DNA of 64,000 bases, taken from Burkholderia metallica. GTDB taxonomy: Bacteria; Pseudomonadota; Gammaproteobacteria; Burkholderiales; Burkholderiaceae. Below, in pieces: positions 38,240 to 47,250 of the stretch. The DNA lies in the NCBI RefSeq assembly GCF_902832845.1, contig NZ_CADFDB010000004.1:434001-498000 (forward strand), written 5' to 3'. The stretch's first letter is position 1. The number at the start of each line of letters is the position of its first letter. The translations under genes were made by a program, and so were the position numbers. The notes below the pieces were generated by a model, which did no database searches, had not been told where the DNA came from, and was given only the letters and a program-made list of their open reading frames with translations.

Positions 38240-39181
38240 TCAAAGCTCGTACGATTCGGATTCGCCCTTGAGCGCCTGTTCGATCAGCTTGCGGTTCAGC
38301 GTCGGCGACAGCAGTTCGACCAGCGTATACACATAGCTGCGCAGATAGGCGCCCTGCTTGAGCGCGACCCGCGTCACGTTGCTGCCGAACAGGTGGCCGA
38401 CCGGGATCAGCCGCAGGTTGCGGTCGCGCTCCGGATTGAACGCGATGTCGGCCATGATCCCGACGCCGAGGCCGAGTTCGACGTAGGTCTTGATCACGTC
38501 GGCGTCGATCGCCTCGAGCACGATGTCCGGCGACAGCCCGCGCAGCGCGAACGCGTGGTTGATCTTCTTGCGGCCCGCGAACGCGTCGTCGTACGTGATC
38601 AGCGGGTACTGCGCGAGATCGTCGAGCGTGACCGGCTTGCGTTCGAGCAGCGGGTGATCGGCCGGCACGACGGCTGCGTGGTGCCACTGGAAGCAGGGCA
38701 GCGACACGAGTTCCTTGTAGTCGGAGATCGCCTCGGTCGCGATCGCGAGATCGGCCTGGTCGTGGATCACCATCTCGGCCACCTGCGTCGGGCTGCCCTG
38801 CAGGATCGACAGATGCACCTTCGGGAAGCGCTTCTTGAATTCGGCGATCGCGGCGGGCAGCGAGTAGCGGGCCTGGGTGTGGGTCGCCGCGATGGTCAGG
38901 TTGCCCTGATCCTGCGCCGCGTAATCTTTTCCGACCCTTTTAAGGCTTTCAACCTCCTGAAGAATCCGCTCGACCGACGCGAGGATGATCCTGCCCGGCT
39001 CGGTGAGCGAGCGCACGCGCTTGCCGTGCCGCGTGAAGATCTCGACGCCCAGCTCGTCCTCGAGCTCGATGATCGCCTTCGACACCCCCGGTTGCGACGT
39101 GTAGAGCGCCTTGGCGGCTTCGGTGAGATTGAAATTCTGCCGGACGGCCTCGCGCACGAAGCGAAATTGGTGCAGGTTCAT
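38240..39181 (-). CDS. cysB: CysB-family LysR-type regulator of sulfur assimilation
   Basis: 313 aa. The N-terminus MNLHQFRFVREAVRQNFNLT followed by ALYTSQPGVSKAIIELEDEL is diagnostic of CysB/Cbl regulators; the effector domain carries AATHTQARYSLP and FPKVHLSILQG, associated with sulfate/thiosulfate and acetylserine sensing. It is divergent from the cysI operon, which it presumably activates. CysB and its paralogue for sulfonates (Cbl/SsuR) are alike, so the exact identity is inferred from context. Confidence 0.9.
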   Translation of the reverse strand: MNLHQFRFVREAVRQNFNLTEAAKALYTSQPGVSKAIIELEDELGVEIFTRHGKRVRSLTEPGRIILASVERILQEVESLKRVGKDYAAQDQGNLTIAATHTQARYSLPAAIAEFKKRFPKVHLSILQGSPTQVAEMVIHDQADLAIATEAISDYKELVSLPCFQWHHAAVVPADHPLLERKPVTLDDLAQYPLITYDDAFAGRKKINHAFALRGLSPDIVLEAIDADVIKTYVELGLGVGIMADIAFNPERDRNLRLIPVGHLFGSNVTRVALKQGAYLRSYVYTLVELLSPTLNRKLIEQALKGESESYEL

Positions 39182-39397
39182 TTATAACCCTTCCGCATAT
39201 CAACAGAATTTTTTAGTCGTTTGAAATATAAGGCGAGTTTATTACGATTCACCGGAGTTTTTCAAATATGGATATCTGTTTTCGTCATTAGCAATCCACC
39301 CGGCCGCGGATGGCGGGTGTGACGCGGCGGAACGGAGATTCGGGCGCGACGTGGCTAGGACGTCGCGCGGTCACCACGAAAACCCTGGGGTCCCCGA
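39182..39397. promoter_or_regulatory. cysB-cysI divergent control region
   Basis: 216 bp. Bases 39182-39290 are strikingly AT-rich for this genome, as expected for CysB activation sites and promoters. The part next to cysI is GC-rich and holds the perfect hairpin GCGCGACGT (39344-39352) / ACGTCGCGC (39360-39368) with a seven-base loop. The cysI ATG has only a poor SD. Confidence 0.55.
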
Positions 39398-41077
39398 ATG
39401 TATCAGTACGACCAATACGACCAGACGATCGTCGACGAGCGTGTCGCGCAGTACCGCGATCAGGTGCGCCGCCGGCTGTCGGGCGAGTTGAGCGAAGACG
39501 AGTTCCGCCCGCTGCGCCTGCAGAACGGCCTGTACATGCAGCGCCACGCGTACATGCACCGCATCGCGATTCCGTACGGCAACCTGCGCAGCGACCAGCT
39601 CCGGATGCTGGCGCGCATCGCCCGCGAACACGACCGCGGCTACGGCCACTTCTCGACCCGCTCGAACATCCAGTTCAACTGGATCAAGCTCGAAGAGACG
39701 CCCGAGATCCTCGCGAAGCTCGCGTCGGTGCAGATGCACGGCATCCAGACGTCGGGCAACTGCATCCGCAACATCACGGCCGACCAGTTCGCCGGCGTGG
39801 CCCAGGACGAAGAGATCGATCCGCGTCCGTGGTCGGAAATCCTGCGCCAGTGGTCGACGTTCCATCCCGAATTCGCATGGCTGCCGCGCAAGTTCAAGAT
39901 CGCGGTGTCGGGCTCGAAGGACGACCGTGCGGCCGTGCAGATCCACGACCTCGGCGTGTACCTGAAGAAGAACGCGCAGGGCGAGGTGGTCGCGAGCATC
40001 CTCGCGGGCGGCGGCCTCGGCCGTACGCCGATCATCGGCGCGGTGATCAAGGAAGACCTGCCGTGGCAGCACCTGCTCACCTACTGCGAAGCCGTGCTGC
40101 GCGTGTACAACCGGTACGGCCGCCGCGACAACCTGTACAAGGCGCGCATCAAGATTCTCGTGAAGGCGCTGTCGCCCGCGAAGTTCGCGCAGCAGGTCGA
40201 GGAAGAGTGGCAGCACCTGAAGGACGGCCCGTCGACGCTCACGCAGGCGGAAGTCGATCGCGTGTCGCAGTACTTCCAGCCGCCCGTCTACGAAAAGCTG
40301 GCCGACACCGACGCATCGTTCGAACAGCACCTGCTCGAGAACAAGGCGTTCGCGCGCTGGGTCGAGCGCAACGTCGCGCCTCACAAGGTGGCCGGCTACG
40401 CGGCCGTCACGCTGTCGCTGAAGGATCACCGCGTCGCCCCGGGTGACGCGACCGACCAGCAGATGGACCTGGTGGCCGACTGGGCCGACGCGTATTCGTT
40501 CGGCGAGCTGCGCGTGTCGCACGAGCAGAACCTGATTCTCGCGAACGTGAAGAAGCGCGACCTGTACGCGTTGTGGGAAAAGGCGAAGGCGGCCGGTTTC
40601 GCGACGCCGAACATCGGCCTGCTGACCGACATCATCGCGTGCCCGGGCGGCGACTTCTGCTCGCTCGCGAACGCGAAGTCGATCCCGATCGCGCTGGCGA
40701 TCCAGCAGCGTTTCGACGATCTCGACTATGTGTACGATCTCGGCGACCTGTCGCTGAACATTTCCGGTTGCATGAACTCGTGCGGTCACCACCACGTCGG
40801 CAACATCGGCATCCTCGGCGTCGACAAGGACGGCGCCGAGTGGTACCAGGTGTCGCTCGGCGGCGAGCAGGGCACGGGCCGCAACGGCGCGCGCCTCGGC
40901 CGCGTGATCGGGCCGTCGTTCTCGGCGGAAGAGGTGCCCGACGTGATCGCGAAGCTGATCGACACGTTCGTCGAATCGCGCGTCGACGGCGAGCGCTTCG
41001 TCGACACGTACGATCGCATCGGCATCGCGCCGTTCAAGGAGCGCGTGTATGCGGCGCGCCAGACGGTGAACGCGTAA
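39398..41077 (+). CDS. cysI: Assimilatory sulfite/nitrite reductase hemoprotein
   Basis: Six-electron reduction of sulfite to sulfide using siroheme and a [4Fe-4S] cluster. 559 aa. The cluster/siroheme cysteines are the C-x5-C of ACPGGDFCSLA near 413 and C-x3-C of SGCMNSCGHH near 458. Conserved RSNIQ and SGNCIRNI bind siroheme and substrate. No CysJ flavoprotein gene is adjacent, so electrons may come from ferredoxin or an unlinked reductase. First gene of the sulfate-assimilation operon. Confidence 0.94.
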   Translation: MYQYDQYDQTIVDERVAQYRDQVRRRLSGELSEDEFRPLRLQNGLYMQRHAYMHRIAIPYGNLRSDQLRMLARIAREHDRGYGHFSTRSNIQFNWIKLEETPEILAKLASVQMHGIQTSGNCIRNITADQFAGVAQDEEIDPRPWSEILRQWSTFHPEFAWLPRKFKIAVSGSKDDRAAVQIHDLGVYLKKNAQGEVVASILAGGGLGRTPIIGAVIKEDLPWQHLLTYCEAVLRVYNRYGRRDNLYKARIKILVKALSPAKFAQQVEEEWQHLKDGPSTLTQAEVDRVSQYFQPPVYEKLADTDASFEQHLLENKAFARWVERNVAPHKVAGYAAVTLSLKDHRVAPGDATDQQMDLVADWADAYSFGELRVSHEQNLILANVKKRDLYALWEKAKAAGFATPNIGLLTDIIACPGGDFCSLANAKSIPIALAIQQRFDDLDYVYDLGDLSLNISGCMNSCGHHHVGNIGILGVDKDGAEWYQVSLGGEQGTGRNGARLGRVIGPSFSAEEVPDVIAKLIDTFVESRVDGERFVDTYDRIGIAPFKERVYAARQTVNA

Positions 41078-41102
41078 CCAACCGGGTAGAAGGAACTAGC
41101 AG

Positions 41103-41660
41103 ATGGCTTCGATTATCAAGAACCGTGCAGTGATCGACGATGCATGGCAGGTCGTGCGCGCGGCGGAAGACGGTGCGCTGCCCGCGGTCGACGCGTTGCC
41201 GGCCGGCAAGGTGCTGGTGCCGTTCGCGTTGTGGCAGGCCGAGCGCGCGGCGCTCGTCGCCGCGAAGACGAAGGACGAGCTCGGCGTGTGGCTCGCGCCG
41301 GACAGCGAACCGGCCGATCTCGTGGCCGACTTCGGCGCGATCGCGCTGATCGCGGTCGACTTCCCGCGCTTCGCGGACGGCCGCGGCTACAGCATCGCGC
41401 GCCTGCTGCGCGAGCGCCACGGCTGGACGGGCGAGCTGCGCGCGATCGGCGACGTGCTGCGCGACCAGTTGCTGTACATGTCGCGTTGCGGTTTCGACGC
41501 GTTCGCGGTGCGCGCCGACAAGGACATCCACGACGCGCTGAACGCGTTCACGGAATTCACGCAGCGTTATCAGGGCGCGTTCGACCAGCCGGAACCGCTG
41601 TTCCGCCGCCGTGCCGCGTCGGCCGACGTAGCGACGTCCGAAGCAAAGGTGGGCGCATGA
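41103..41660 (+). CDS. DUF934 family protein of the sulfur operon
   Basis: 185 aa, cytoplasmic. It matches the DUF934 family, usually found next to beta-proteobacterial cysI and named only by this association. DFPRFADGRGYSIARLLRER near 91-110 is the family core. Function is unproven; assistance to CysI, perhaps in electron transfer or assembly, is a context inference. Its stop overlaps the cysH start (ATGA). Confidence 0.88.
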   Translation: MASIIKNRAVIDDAWQVVRAAEDGALPAVDALPAGKVLVPFALWQAERAALVAAKTKDELGVWLAPDSEPADLVADFGAIALIAVDFPRFADGRGYSIARLLRERHGWTGELRAIGDVLRDQLLYMSRCGFDAFAVRADKDIHDALNAFTEFTQRYQGAFDQPEPLFRRRAASADVATSEAKVGA

Positions 41661-42409
41661 GCACCGCGACCGCCACCACGCTGACGCCGGAGCTCGCCGC
41701 GAAGGTCGAGCGCCTCGACGCGCTGCTCGCGCAGATCGGCGCCCGTCACGACAAGGTGAAGTTCGCAAGCAGCCTCGCGGCCGAAGACATGCTGCTGACG
41801 CACGCGATTCTGTCGAAGGGCGTGCGGATCGGCATCTTCTCGCTGAACACGGGCCGCCTGCACGCGGAAACGCTCGGCATGATCGACCGCGTGCGCGAAC
41901 GCTACGGCTACGAGATCGAGCAGTTTCATCCGCAGCAGGACGCGGTCGACCGGTACGTCGCCGAGCACGGCCTGAACGCGTTCTACGAGAGCGTCGAGCT
42001 GCGCAAGTCGTGCTGCCACATCCGCAAGGTCGAGCCGCTGAACCGCGCGCTCGCCGACGTCGGCGCGTGGGTCACGGGCCAGCGCCGCGAGCAGTCGGTC
42101 ACGCGTGCCGAGCTGCACGAGGAAGAGCAGGACGAAGCGCGCGGGATCGCGAAGTACAACCCGCTCGCCGACTGGACGGAAAGCGACGTGTGGGCGTACC
42201 TTAACGCGTTTGACGTGCCGGTGAATCCGCTGCATGCGCGCGGCTACCCGAGCATCGGCTGCGAGCCGTGCACGCGAGCGATCCGCCCCGGCGAGGACAG
42301 CCGCGCGGGCCGCTGGTGGTGGGAGTCGCGCGACACGAAGGAATGCGGGCTGCACATCACGACGATCACGCCGATTCCCGCGAATGCCGAAGCCGGCGCC
42401 GCGCACTGA
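41657..42409 (+). CDS. cysH: Assimilatory adenylyl-sulfate (APS) reductase
   Basis: Reduces activated sulfate to sulfite with thioredoxin as donor. 250 aa. Cysteine pairs in KSCCHIRK near 118 and GCEPCTRA near 205 ligate the [4Fe-4S] cluster that distinguishes APS reductases from PAPS reductases, and ECGLH near 237 carries the catalytic Cys. SSLAAEDMLLT is the nucleotide-binding loop. ATG 41657 overlaps DUF934 by 4 bp. The absence of cysC nearby fits direct APS use. Confidence 0.94.
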   Translation: MSTATATTLTPELAAKVERLDALLAQIGARHDKVKFASSLAAEDMLLTHAILSKGVRIGIFSLNTGRLHAETLGMIDRVRERYGYEIEQFHPQQDAVDRYVAEHGLNAFYESVELRKSCCHIRKVEPLNRALADVGAWVTGQRREQSVTRAELHEEEQDEARGIAKYNPLADWTESDVWAYLNAFDVPVNPLHARGYPSIGCEPCTRAIRPGEDSRAGRWWWESRDTKECGLHITTITPIPANAEAGAAH

Positions 42410-42484
42410 AAGCCGACAAGAAACTGAATATTGCGCCGCCTGCGACAGCGGGCGGCACGAACCCAGAAGAGAAGGACTGAAATC

Positions 42485-43447
42485 ATGAGCACGACGCTCG
42501 AGCAATCCGCCTTTGCCCCGCCCACCGGCGCCGACAGCCGCATGGGCCACCTCGACTGGCTCGAAGCCGAGTCGATCCACATCCTGCGTGAACTGGTCGC
42601 CGAATGCAGCAAGCCGGCGCTGTTGTTCTCGGGCGGCAAGGATTCGGTCGTCGTGCTGCATCTGGCGCTGAAGGCGTTCGGCCTCGGCGCGAACCGCAAG
42701 ACGACGCTGCCGTTCCCGCTCGTGCACATCGACACGGGCCACAACTACGAAGAAGTGATCGACTTCCGCGATCGCCGTGCGAAAGAACTCGGCGCCGAGC
42801 TGGTGGTCGGCCACGTCGAGGATTCGATCAAGCGCGGCACGGTCGTGCTGCGCCGCGAAACCGATTCGCGCAATGCCGCGCAGGCCGTCACGCTGCTCGA
42901 GACGATCGAGCAGCACGGCTACACGGCGTTGATCGGCGGCGCGCGCCGCGACGAAGAGAAGGCGCGTGCGAAGGAGCGGATCTTCTCGTTCCGCGACGAA
43001 TTCGGCCAGTGGGACCCGAAGGCGCAGCGCCCGGAACTGTGGAGCCTGTACAACGCGCGCCTGCACAAGGGCGAGCACCTGCGCGTGTTCCCGATCTCGA
43101 ACTGGACCGAACTCGACGTGTGGCAGTACATCGCGCGCGAGAACCTCGAACTGCCGTCGATCTACTACGCGCACCAGCGCGAGATCGTGCGCCGCAACGG
43201 GCTGCTGGTGCCCGTCACGCCGCTCACGCCGATGCGTGACGGCGAGACGAGCGAACTTGCACAGGTACGCTTCCGCACGGTCGGCGACATTTCCTGCACG
43301 TGCCCGGTCGAAAGCGACGCGGACGACGTCGAGAAGATCATCGCCGAGACGGCGGTGACCGAGATCACCGAGCGCGGCGCGACCCGGATGGACGACCAGG
43401 CATCCGAAGCCGCGATGGAACAGCGCAAGAAGCAAGGTTATTTCTGA
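42485..43447 (+). CDS. cysD: Sulfate adenylyltransferase subunit 2
   Basis: Catalytic ATP-sulfurylase subunit that makes APS from sulfate and ATP. 320 aa. The PP-loop is LLFSGGKDSVV near 47-57; HIDTGHNYEEV and GGARRDEEKARAKER are CysD hallmarks. Start ATG 42485 (MSTTLEQSAF). It forms a complex with CysN, encoded 22 bp downstream. Confidence 0.96.
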   Translation: MSTTLEQSAFAPPTGADSRMGHLDWLEAESIHILRELVAECSKPALLFSGGKDSVVVLHLALKAFGLGANRKTTLPFPLVHIDTGHNYEEVIDFRDRRAKELGAELVVGHVEDSIKRGTVVLRRETDSRNAAQAVTLLETIEQHGYTALIGGARRDEEKARAKERIFSFRDEFGQWDPKAQRPELWSLYNARLHKGEHLRVFPISNWTELDVWQYIARENLELPSIYYAHQREIVRRNGLLVPVTPLTPMRDGETSELAQVRFRTVGDISCTCPVESDADDVEKIIAETAVTEITERGATRMDDQASEAAMEQRKKQGYF

Positions 43448-43469
43448 AGCACACGAGGACATTCACATC

Positions 43470-44786
43470 ATGAGCATCATCGAGAACACCGAAGACCTCG
43501 GCGTGTTGCGCTTCATCACCGCGGGCAGCGTCGACGACGGCAAGAGCACGCTGATCGGCCGCCTGCTGTACGACAGCAAGGCCGTGCTGTCCGACCAGCT
43601 GTCCGCGCTGTCGCGCGCGAAGAACAAGCGCACGGTCGGCGACGAGCTCGACCTCGCGCTGCTGACCGACGGCCTCGAAGCCGAGCGCGAGCAGGGCATC
43701 ACGATCGACGTCGCGTACCGCTACTTCGCGACCGCGAAGCGCAAGTTCATCATCGCCGATACGCCGGGCCACGAGCAGTACACGCGCAACATGGTGACGG
43801 GCGCATCGACCGCGCACGCGGCGATCATCCTGATCGACGCGACGCGCGTGACGGTCGAGAACGGCGTTGCCGACCTGCTGCCGCAGACCAAGCGCCACAG
43901 CGCGATCGTCAAGCTGCTCGCGCTGCAGCACGTGATCGTCGCGATCAACAAGATGGACCTCGTCGACTACAGCGAAGCGCGCTTCAACGAGATCCGCGAT
44001 GCGTACGTCACGCTCGCGAAGCAGCTCGGCCTGACCGACGTGCGCTTCGTGCCGGTGTCGGCGCTGAAGGGCGACAACATCGTCGGCGCGAGCGAGCGCA
44101 TGCCGTGGTATGCGGGCGAGCCGCTGCTCGACGTGCTCGAATCGCTGCCGGTCGAGACGCAGGCGCACGACGCGCTGCGCTTCCCGGTGCAGTGGGTCGC
44201 GCGCCAGGACGGCAGCTCGGCCGACGATTTCCGCGGCTACATGGGCCGGATCGAGTCGGGCGAAGTGAAGGTCGGCGACGCAATCGTCGTGCTGCCGTCG
44301 AACCGCACGGCGACGGTCGCCGAGATCATCGCGCCGGTGCCGGGCGGCACCGCGTCGGTCGAGCACGCGTTCGCGGGCCAGACCGTGACGGTCCGCCTCG
44401 CGGAAGACGTCGACGTGTCGCGCGGCGACATGTTCGTCACGTCCGGCGAGCCGGTCGAGCCGGCGAAGAAGCTCGAAGCCGATCTGTGCTGGTTCGACGA
44501 GACGCCGCTGTCGCCGCAGCGCAAGTACTTGCTGAAGCAGACCACGAGCACGGTGTTCGCGAAGATCGGCGGCGTGAAGCAGGTGCTCGACGTGCACACG
44601 CTGTCGCACGCGACCGACCGCCAGGAACTGAAGATGAACGACATCGGCCGCGTCGCGCTGACGCTGCAGAAGCCGATCGTGTGCGACACGTACGACGCGC
44701 ACCCGGGTACCGGTGCGTTCGTGCTGATCGACGAGGCGACGCATCATACGGTCGCCGCAGGGATGATCCGGGCGTTCTCGGCGTAA
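43470..44786 (+). CDS. cysN: Sulfate adenylyltransferase subunit 1 (GTPase)
   Basis: EF-Tu-like GTPase that drives APS synthesis by CysD. 438 aa. G1 is AGSVDDGKSTLIG near 16-28, G3 ADTPGHEQYTRNM near 95, G4 NKMDLVD near 155, followed by two beta domains. The C-terminal APS kinase domain present in CysNC fusions is missing, consistent with an APS-reductase pathway. Confidence 0.96.
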   Translation: MSIIENTEDLGVLRFITAGSVDDGKSTLIGRLLYDSKAVLSDQLSALSRAKNKRTVGDELDLALLTDGLEAEREQGITIDVAYRYFATAKRKFIIADTPGHEQYTRNMVTGASTAHAAIILIDATRVTVENGVADLLPQTKRHSAIVKLLALQHVIVAINKMDLVDYSEARFNEIRDAYVTLAKQLGLTDVRFVPVSALKGDNIVGASERMPWYAGEPLLDVLESLPVETQAHDALRFPVQWVARQDGSSADDFRGYMGRIESGEVKVGDAIVVLPSNRTATVAEIIAPVPGGTASVEHAFAGQTVTVRLAEDVDVSRGDMFVTSGEPVEPAKKLEADLCWFDETPLSPQRKYLLKQTTSTVFAKIGGVKQVLDVHTLSHATDRQELKMNDIGRVALTLQKPIVCDTYDAHPGTGAFVLIDEATHHTVAAGMIRAFSA

Positions 44787-44794
44787 CCGGGCAA

Positions 44795-44818
44795 CCGCGC
44801 CGCTTCGCGGCGGCGCGG
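44795..44818 (+). other. GC-rich hairpin between cysN and cobA
   Basis: CCGCGCCGC / GCGGCGCGG with a six-base loop and no T-tract; it lies within the 70-bp intercistronic gap and could stabilise upstream mRNA or attenuate cobA. Confidence 0.5.
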
Positions 44819-44856
44819 GCCGGAGCCGACGCCCGCTGGAAGGCGAAGCGACAAAC

Positions 44857-45606
44857 ATGGGCAAGGTGTATCTGATCGGAGCAGGGCCGGGCGCGGCCGA
44901 CCTCATCACGGTGCGCGGCGCGCGGCTGCTCGAGCAGGCGGACGTCGTGCTGCACGACGCGCTCGTCGAGCCCGCGATGCTCGACTACGCGCCGAATGCG
45001 CGCCGGATCGCGGTCGGCAAGCGCTGCGGGCAGCGCTCGACCGCGCAGCACTTCATCAACAAGCAGATCGTCGATGCGGCGCGCGAGTACGCGTGCGTGG
45101 TGCGGTTGAAGGGCGGCGACCCGATGCTGTTCGGTCGCGCCGAAGAGGAAATGCGCGTGCTCGAAGCGGCCGGCATCGACTACGAGGTCGTGCCGGGCAT
45201 CACCGCGGCGCTGGCCGGCGCCGCGACGCTGAAGCGTTCGCTGACGTTGCGCGGCGTGTCGCGCAGCGTCGCGTTCGCGACGCACAGCCGCGCACCCGGC
45301 AGCGACGAGATCCGCGAGGCCGCGCGCGCCGACTCGATCGTCTACTACATGGGCCGCGACAGCGCGCCCGGCATCGCGCAGGAACTGATCGACGCAGGCC
45401 GCGCGCCGGCCACCGCCGTGGCGATCGTCGAGGCGTGCAGCACCGCGCGCGAGCGCACGCTGACGCTGACGCTCGCGCAGATGGCGGCAGGCGACGCACA
45501 GGCGTGGCTCGATCCCGCGGAGCCGAGCCTGCTGATGATCGGCGACGCGTTCGCCGAGCGCGCCGGGCAGGCGAAAGCGGGCGATACGCTGCGGAATGCG
45601 GCCTGA
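44857..45606 (+). CDS. cobA: Uroporphyrinogen-III C-methyltransferase (SUMT)
   Basis: Adds two methyl groups to uroporphyrinogen III to give precorrin-2, the branch point to siroheme and cobalamin. 249 aa, a stand-alone SUMT rather than the fused CysG. Motifs: LIGAGPGAADLITVRGARLL at 5-24, VVRLKGGDPMLFGRAEEE near 82 and VPGITAALAGAA near 112. Placement after cysN indicates siroheme supply for CysI. Confidence 0.95.
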   Translation: MGKVYLIGAGPGAADLITVRGARLLEQADVVLHDALVEPAMLDYAPNARRIAVGKRCGQRSTAQHFINKQIVDAAREYACVVRLKGGDPMLFGRAEEEMRVLEAAGIDYEVVPGITAALAGAATLKRSLTLRGVSRSVAFATHSRAPGSDEIREAARADSIVYYMGRDSAPGIAQELIDAGRAPATAVAIVEACSTARERTLTLTLAQMAAGDAQAWLDPAEPSLLMIGDAFAERAGQAKAGDTLRNAA

Positions 45607-45632
45607 GCGGGCGCCTGCCGGCGTCCGAAACG

Positions 45633-45664
45633 AAAAAAGCGCTGGCGGAAGCCGGCGCTTTTTC
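45633..45664. terminator. Bidirectional terminator between cobA and cbiX
   Basis: AAAAAAGCGCTGGC / GCCGGCGCTTTTT stem, GGAA loop. It serves the convergent cobA and cbiX genes. Confidence 0.85.
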
Positions 45665-45687
45665 TTTGTGGGCCGCGATCGCGTGGC

Positions 45688-46071
45688 TTACGCGTCGTCG
45701 CCGAGCTGGTCGATGCAGTAGCGTGCAATCGCGTCGAGCACGCCGTCGTCTTCGCCGACGGCCGTCGCGCAGCGGATCTCGACGCCCGGATGCGCGGCGC
45801 GGCATGCGTCGACGAGTTGCGGCAGGTCGCGGCGGACATGGCCGCCCTGGCCGAAGAACACGGGCACCACGGTGATGCGCGCGCAGCCGGCCGCGACCTG
45901 CGCTGCGACGGCGTCAGCGAGCGACGGCGTCATCAGTTCGAGGAACGCGAGCGACACGTGGGCCGCAGGGGAGCCGGCGCCGCGCAGCCGCGAGGCGAGC
46001 CGCTCGAACGGCTCGGCCCAGCGCGGGTCACGGGCGCCGTGGCCGAACAGGACGATGCCGTGCGAATGCAT
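45688..46071 (-). CDS. cbiX: Sirohydrochlorin chelatase (CbiX/SirB)
   Basis: 127 aa, the short single-domain chelatase. GHGARDP at 10-16 holds the first metal-binding His; VVPVFFGQGGHVRRDLP near 68-84 holds the second. It inserts iron or cobalt into sirohydrochlorin. Next to cobA and the cys operon, the likely product is siroheme for CysI, although the same product feeds cobalamin. A precorrin-2 dehydrogenase gene is not present in the window. Confidence 0.92.
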   Translation of the reverse strand: MHSHGIVLFGHGARDPRWAEPFERLASRLRGAGSPAAHVSLAFLELMTPSLADAVAAQVAAGCARITVVPVFFGQGGHVRRDLPQLVDACRAAHPGVEIRCATAVGEDDGVLDAIARYCIDQLGDDA

Positions 46072-46098
46072 GTCGAAGCCTCCGTCGTGACGCGGCGC

Positions 46099-47247
46099 TC
46101 AGTGCCGGTCGACCCACTTGAGTGCAAACAGGCCGAGCGCGAGATAGATCAGGCCCGGGGTCGCCGCGGTGAGCGGCGCGGGCCACGTGTTCAGCGTACC
46201 GATGTGCGAGAACAGCGTATTGAGGAGCTGGAAGCTCATGCCGAGCATGATGCCGCCGAACACCTTCACGCCGACCACGCCCGCACGCGTATGCAGGTAC
46301 GCGAACGGCAGCGACAGCACGAGCATCACGAACACCGCGAACGGATACAGCAGCTTGCGCCACAGCGCGATGTCGTAGCGCTGCGTGTCCTGCTGGTTCT
46401 CGCGCAAGTGCTGGATGTAGCGGAACAGGTTGATGATCGACATGCGTTCCGGCGACACGAGCAGCACCGACAGGATCTGCGGCGTCAGGTCCGAACGCAG
46501 CCGGTATTCGGGCAGCGACACCTGCTGCGACCGGTAGACGGGGTTCAGCGCGTCGGCCGGCTGGCCGCTGATCGGCTTGATCGGCGTCAGTTCGGTCTCG
46601 GTGACGCCCTTCAGCAGCCAGTGGCCGGGCGGCTCGTAGCGGCCCGTCTGCGCGATGCGCACGTTGCGCAGCTGGAATTTCGAATCGAATTCGTAGATGC
46701 GCACGTTGCTGATCGTCGAGTCGGGCGACAGGCTGCCGACGTTCACGAAACGCGTGACCTGCTCGCCGTTTTCGCGCGCCGCGAGCGTGTCCTTCACCCA
46801 CACGCCCGACTGGAAGTTCGACGACACCGACGCGCCGAGCGCCTGCAGCCGCACGCGTTCGGACAGCTGGTCGGCGTACGGGCCGACAAATTCGCCGATC
46901 AGATAGGTGACGATCACGAGCGGCACGCCGATCTTCAGCAGCGAGCGCAGCGCCTGGTTGGTCGCGAGGCCCGATACGCGAAAGATCGTGAATTCCGAGT
47001 TCGCGGCCATTTGCGCGAACACGTAGATCGCGCTGATCAGCGCGGCGACCGGGATGATTTCGTAGAAGCGCGACGGCGTCTGCAGCGCCACGCGCAGTAC
47101 CGCATAGCCGAACTTGTAGTTGCCGTGCCCGACCGAGTTCAGTTCGCTGATCAGGTCGAAGAAGAAGAACAGGCCCGAGAACGCGAACAGGATGAAGACG
47201 AACGTGACGTAGATCTGCCGCGCGAAGTATTTTTCATAGAGCCGCAT
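46099..47247 (-). CDS. lptG: LPS export ABC transporter permease LptG
   Basis: Inner-membrane permease that with LptF and the LptB ATPase extracts LPS and passes it to LptC. 382 aa with three N-terminal and three C-terminal membrane helices around a periplasmic beta-jellyroll domain. MRLYEKYFARQIYVTF and FFFFDLISEL at the start are typical. It starts 3 bp after the lptF stop. Confidence 0.95.
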   Translation of the reverse strand: MRLYEKYFARQIYVTFVFILFAFSGLFFFFDLISELNSVGHGNYKFGYAVLRVALQTPSRFYEIIPVAALISAIYVFAQMAANSEFTIFRVSGLATNQALRSLLKIGVPLVIVTYLIGEFVGPYADQLSERVRLQALGASVSSNFQSGVWVKDTLAARENGEQVTRFVNVGSLSPDSTISNVRIYEFDSKFQLRNVRIAQTGRYEPPGHWLLKGVTETELTPIKPISGQPADALNPVYRSQQVSLPEYRLRSDLTPQILSVLLVSPERMSIINLFRYIQHLRENQQDTQRYDIALWRKLLYPFAVFVMLVLSLPFAYLHTRAGVVGVKVFGGIMLGMSFQLLNTLFSHIGTLNTWPAPLTAATPGLIYLALGLFALKWVDRH

Positions 47248-47250
47248 CGA

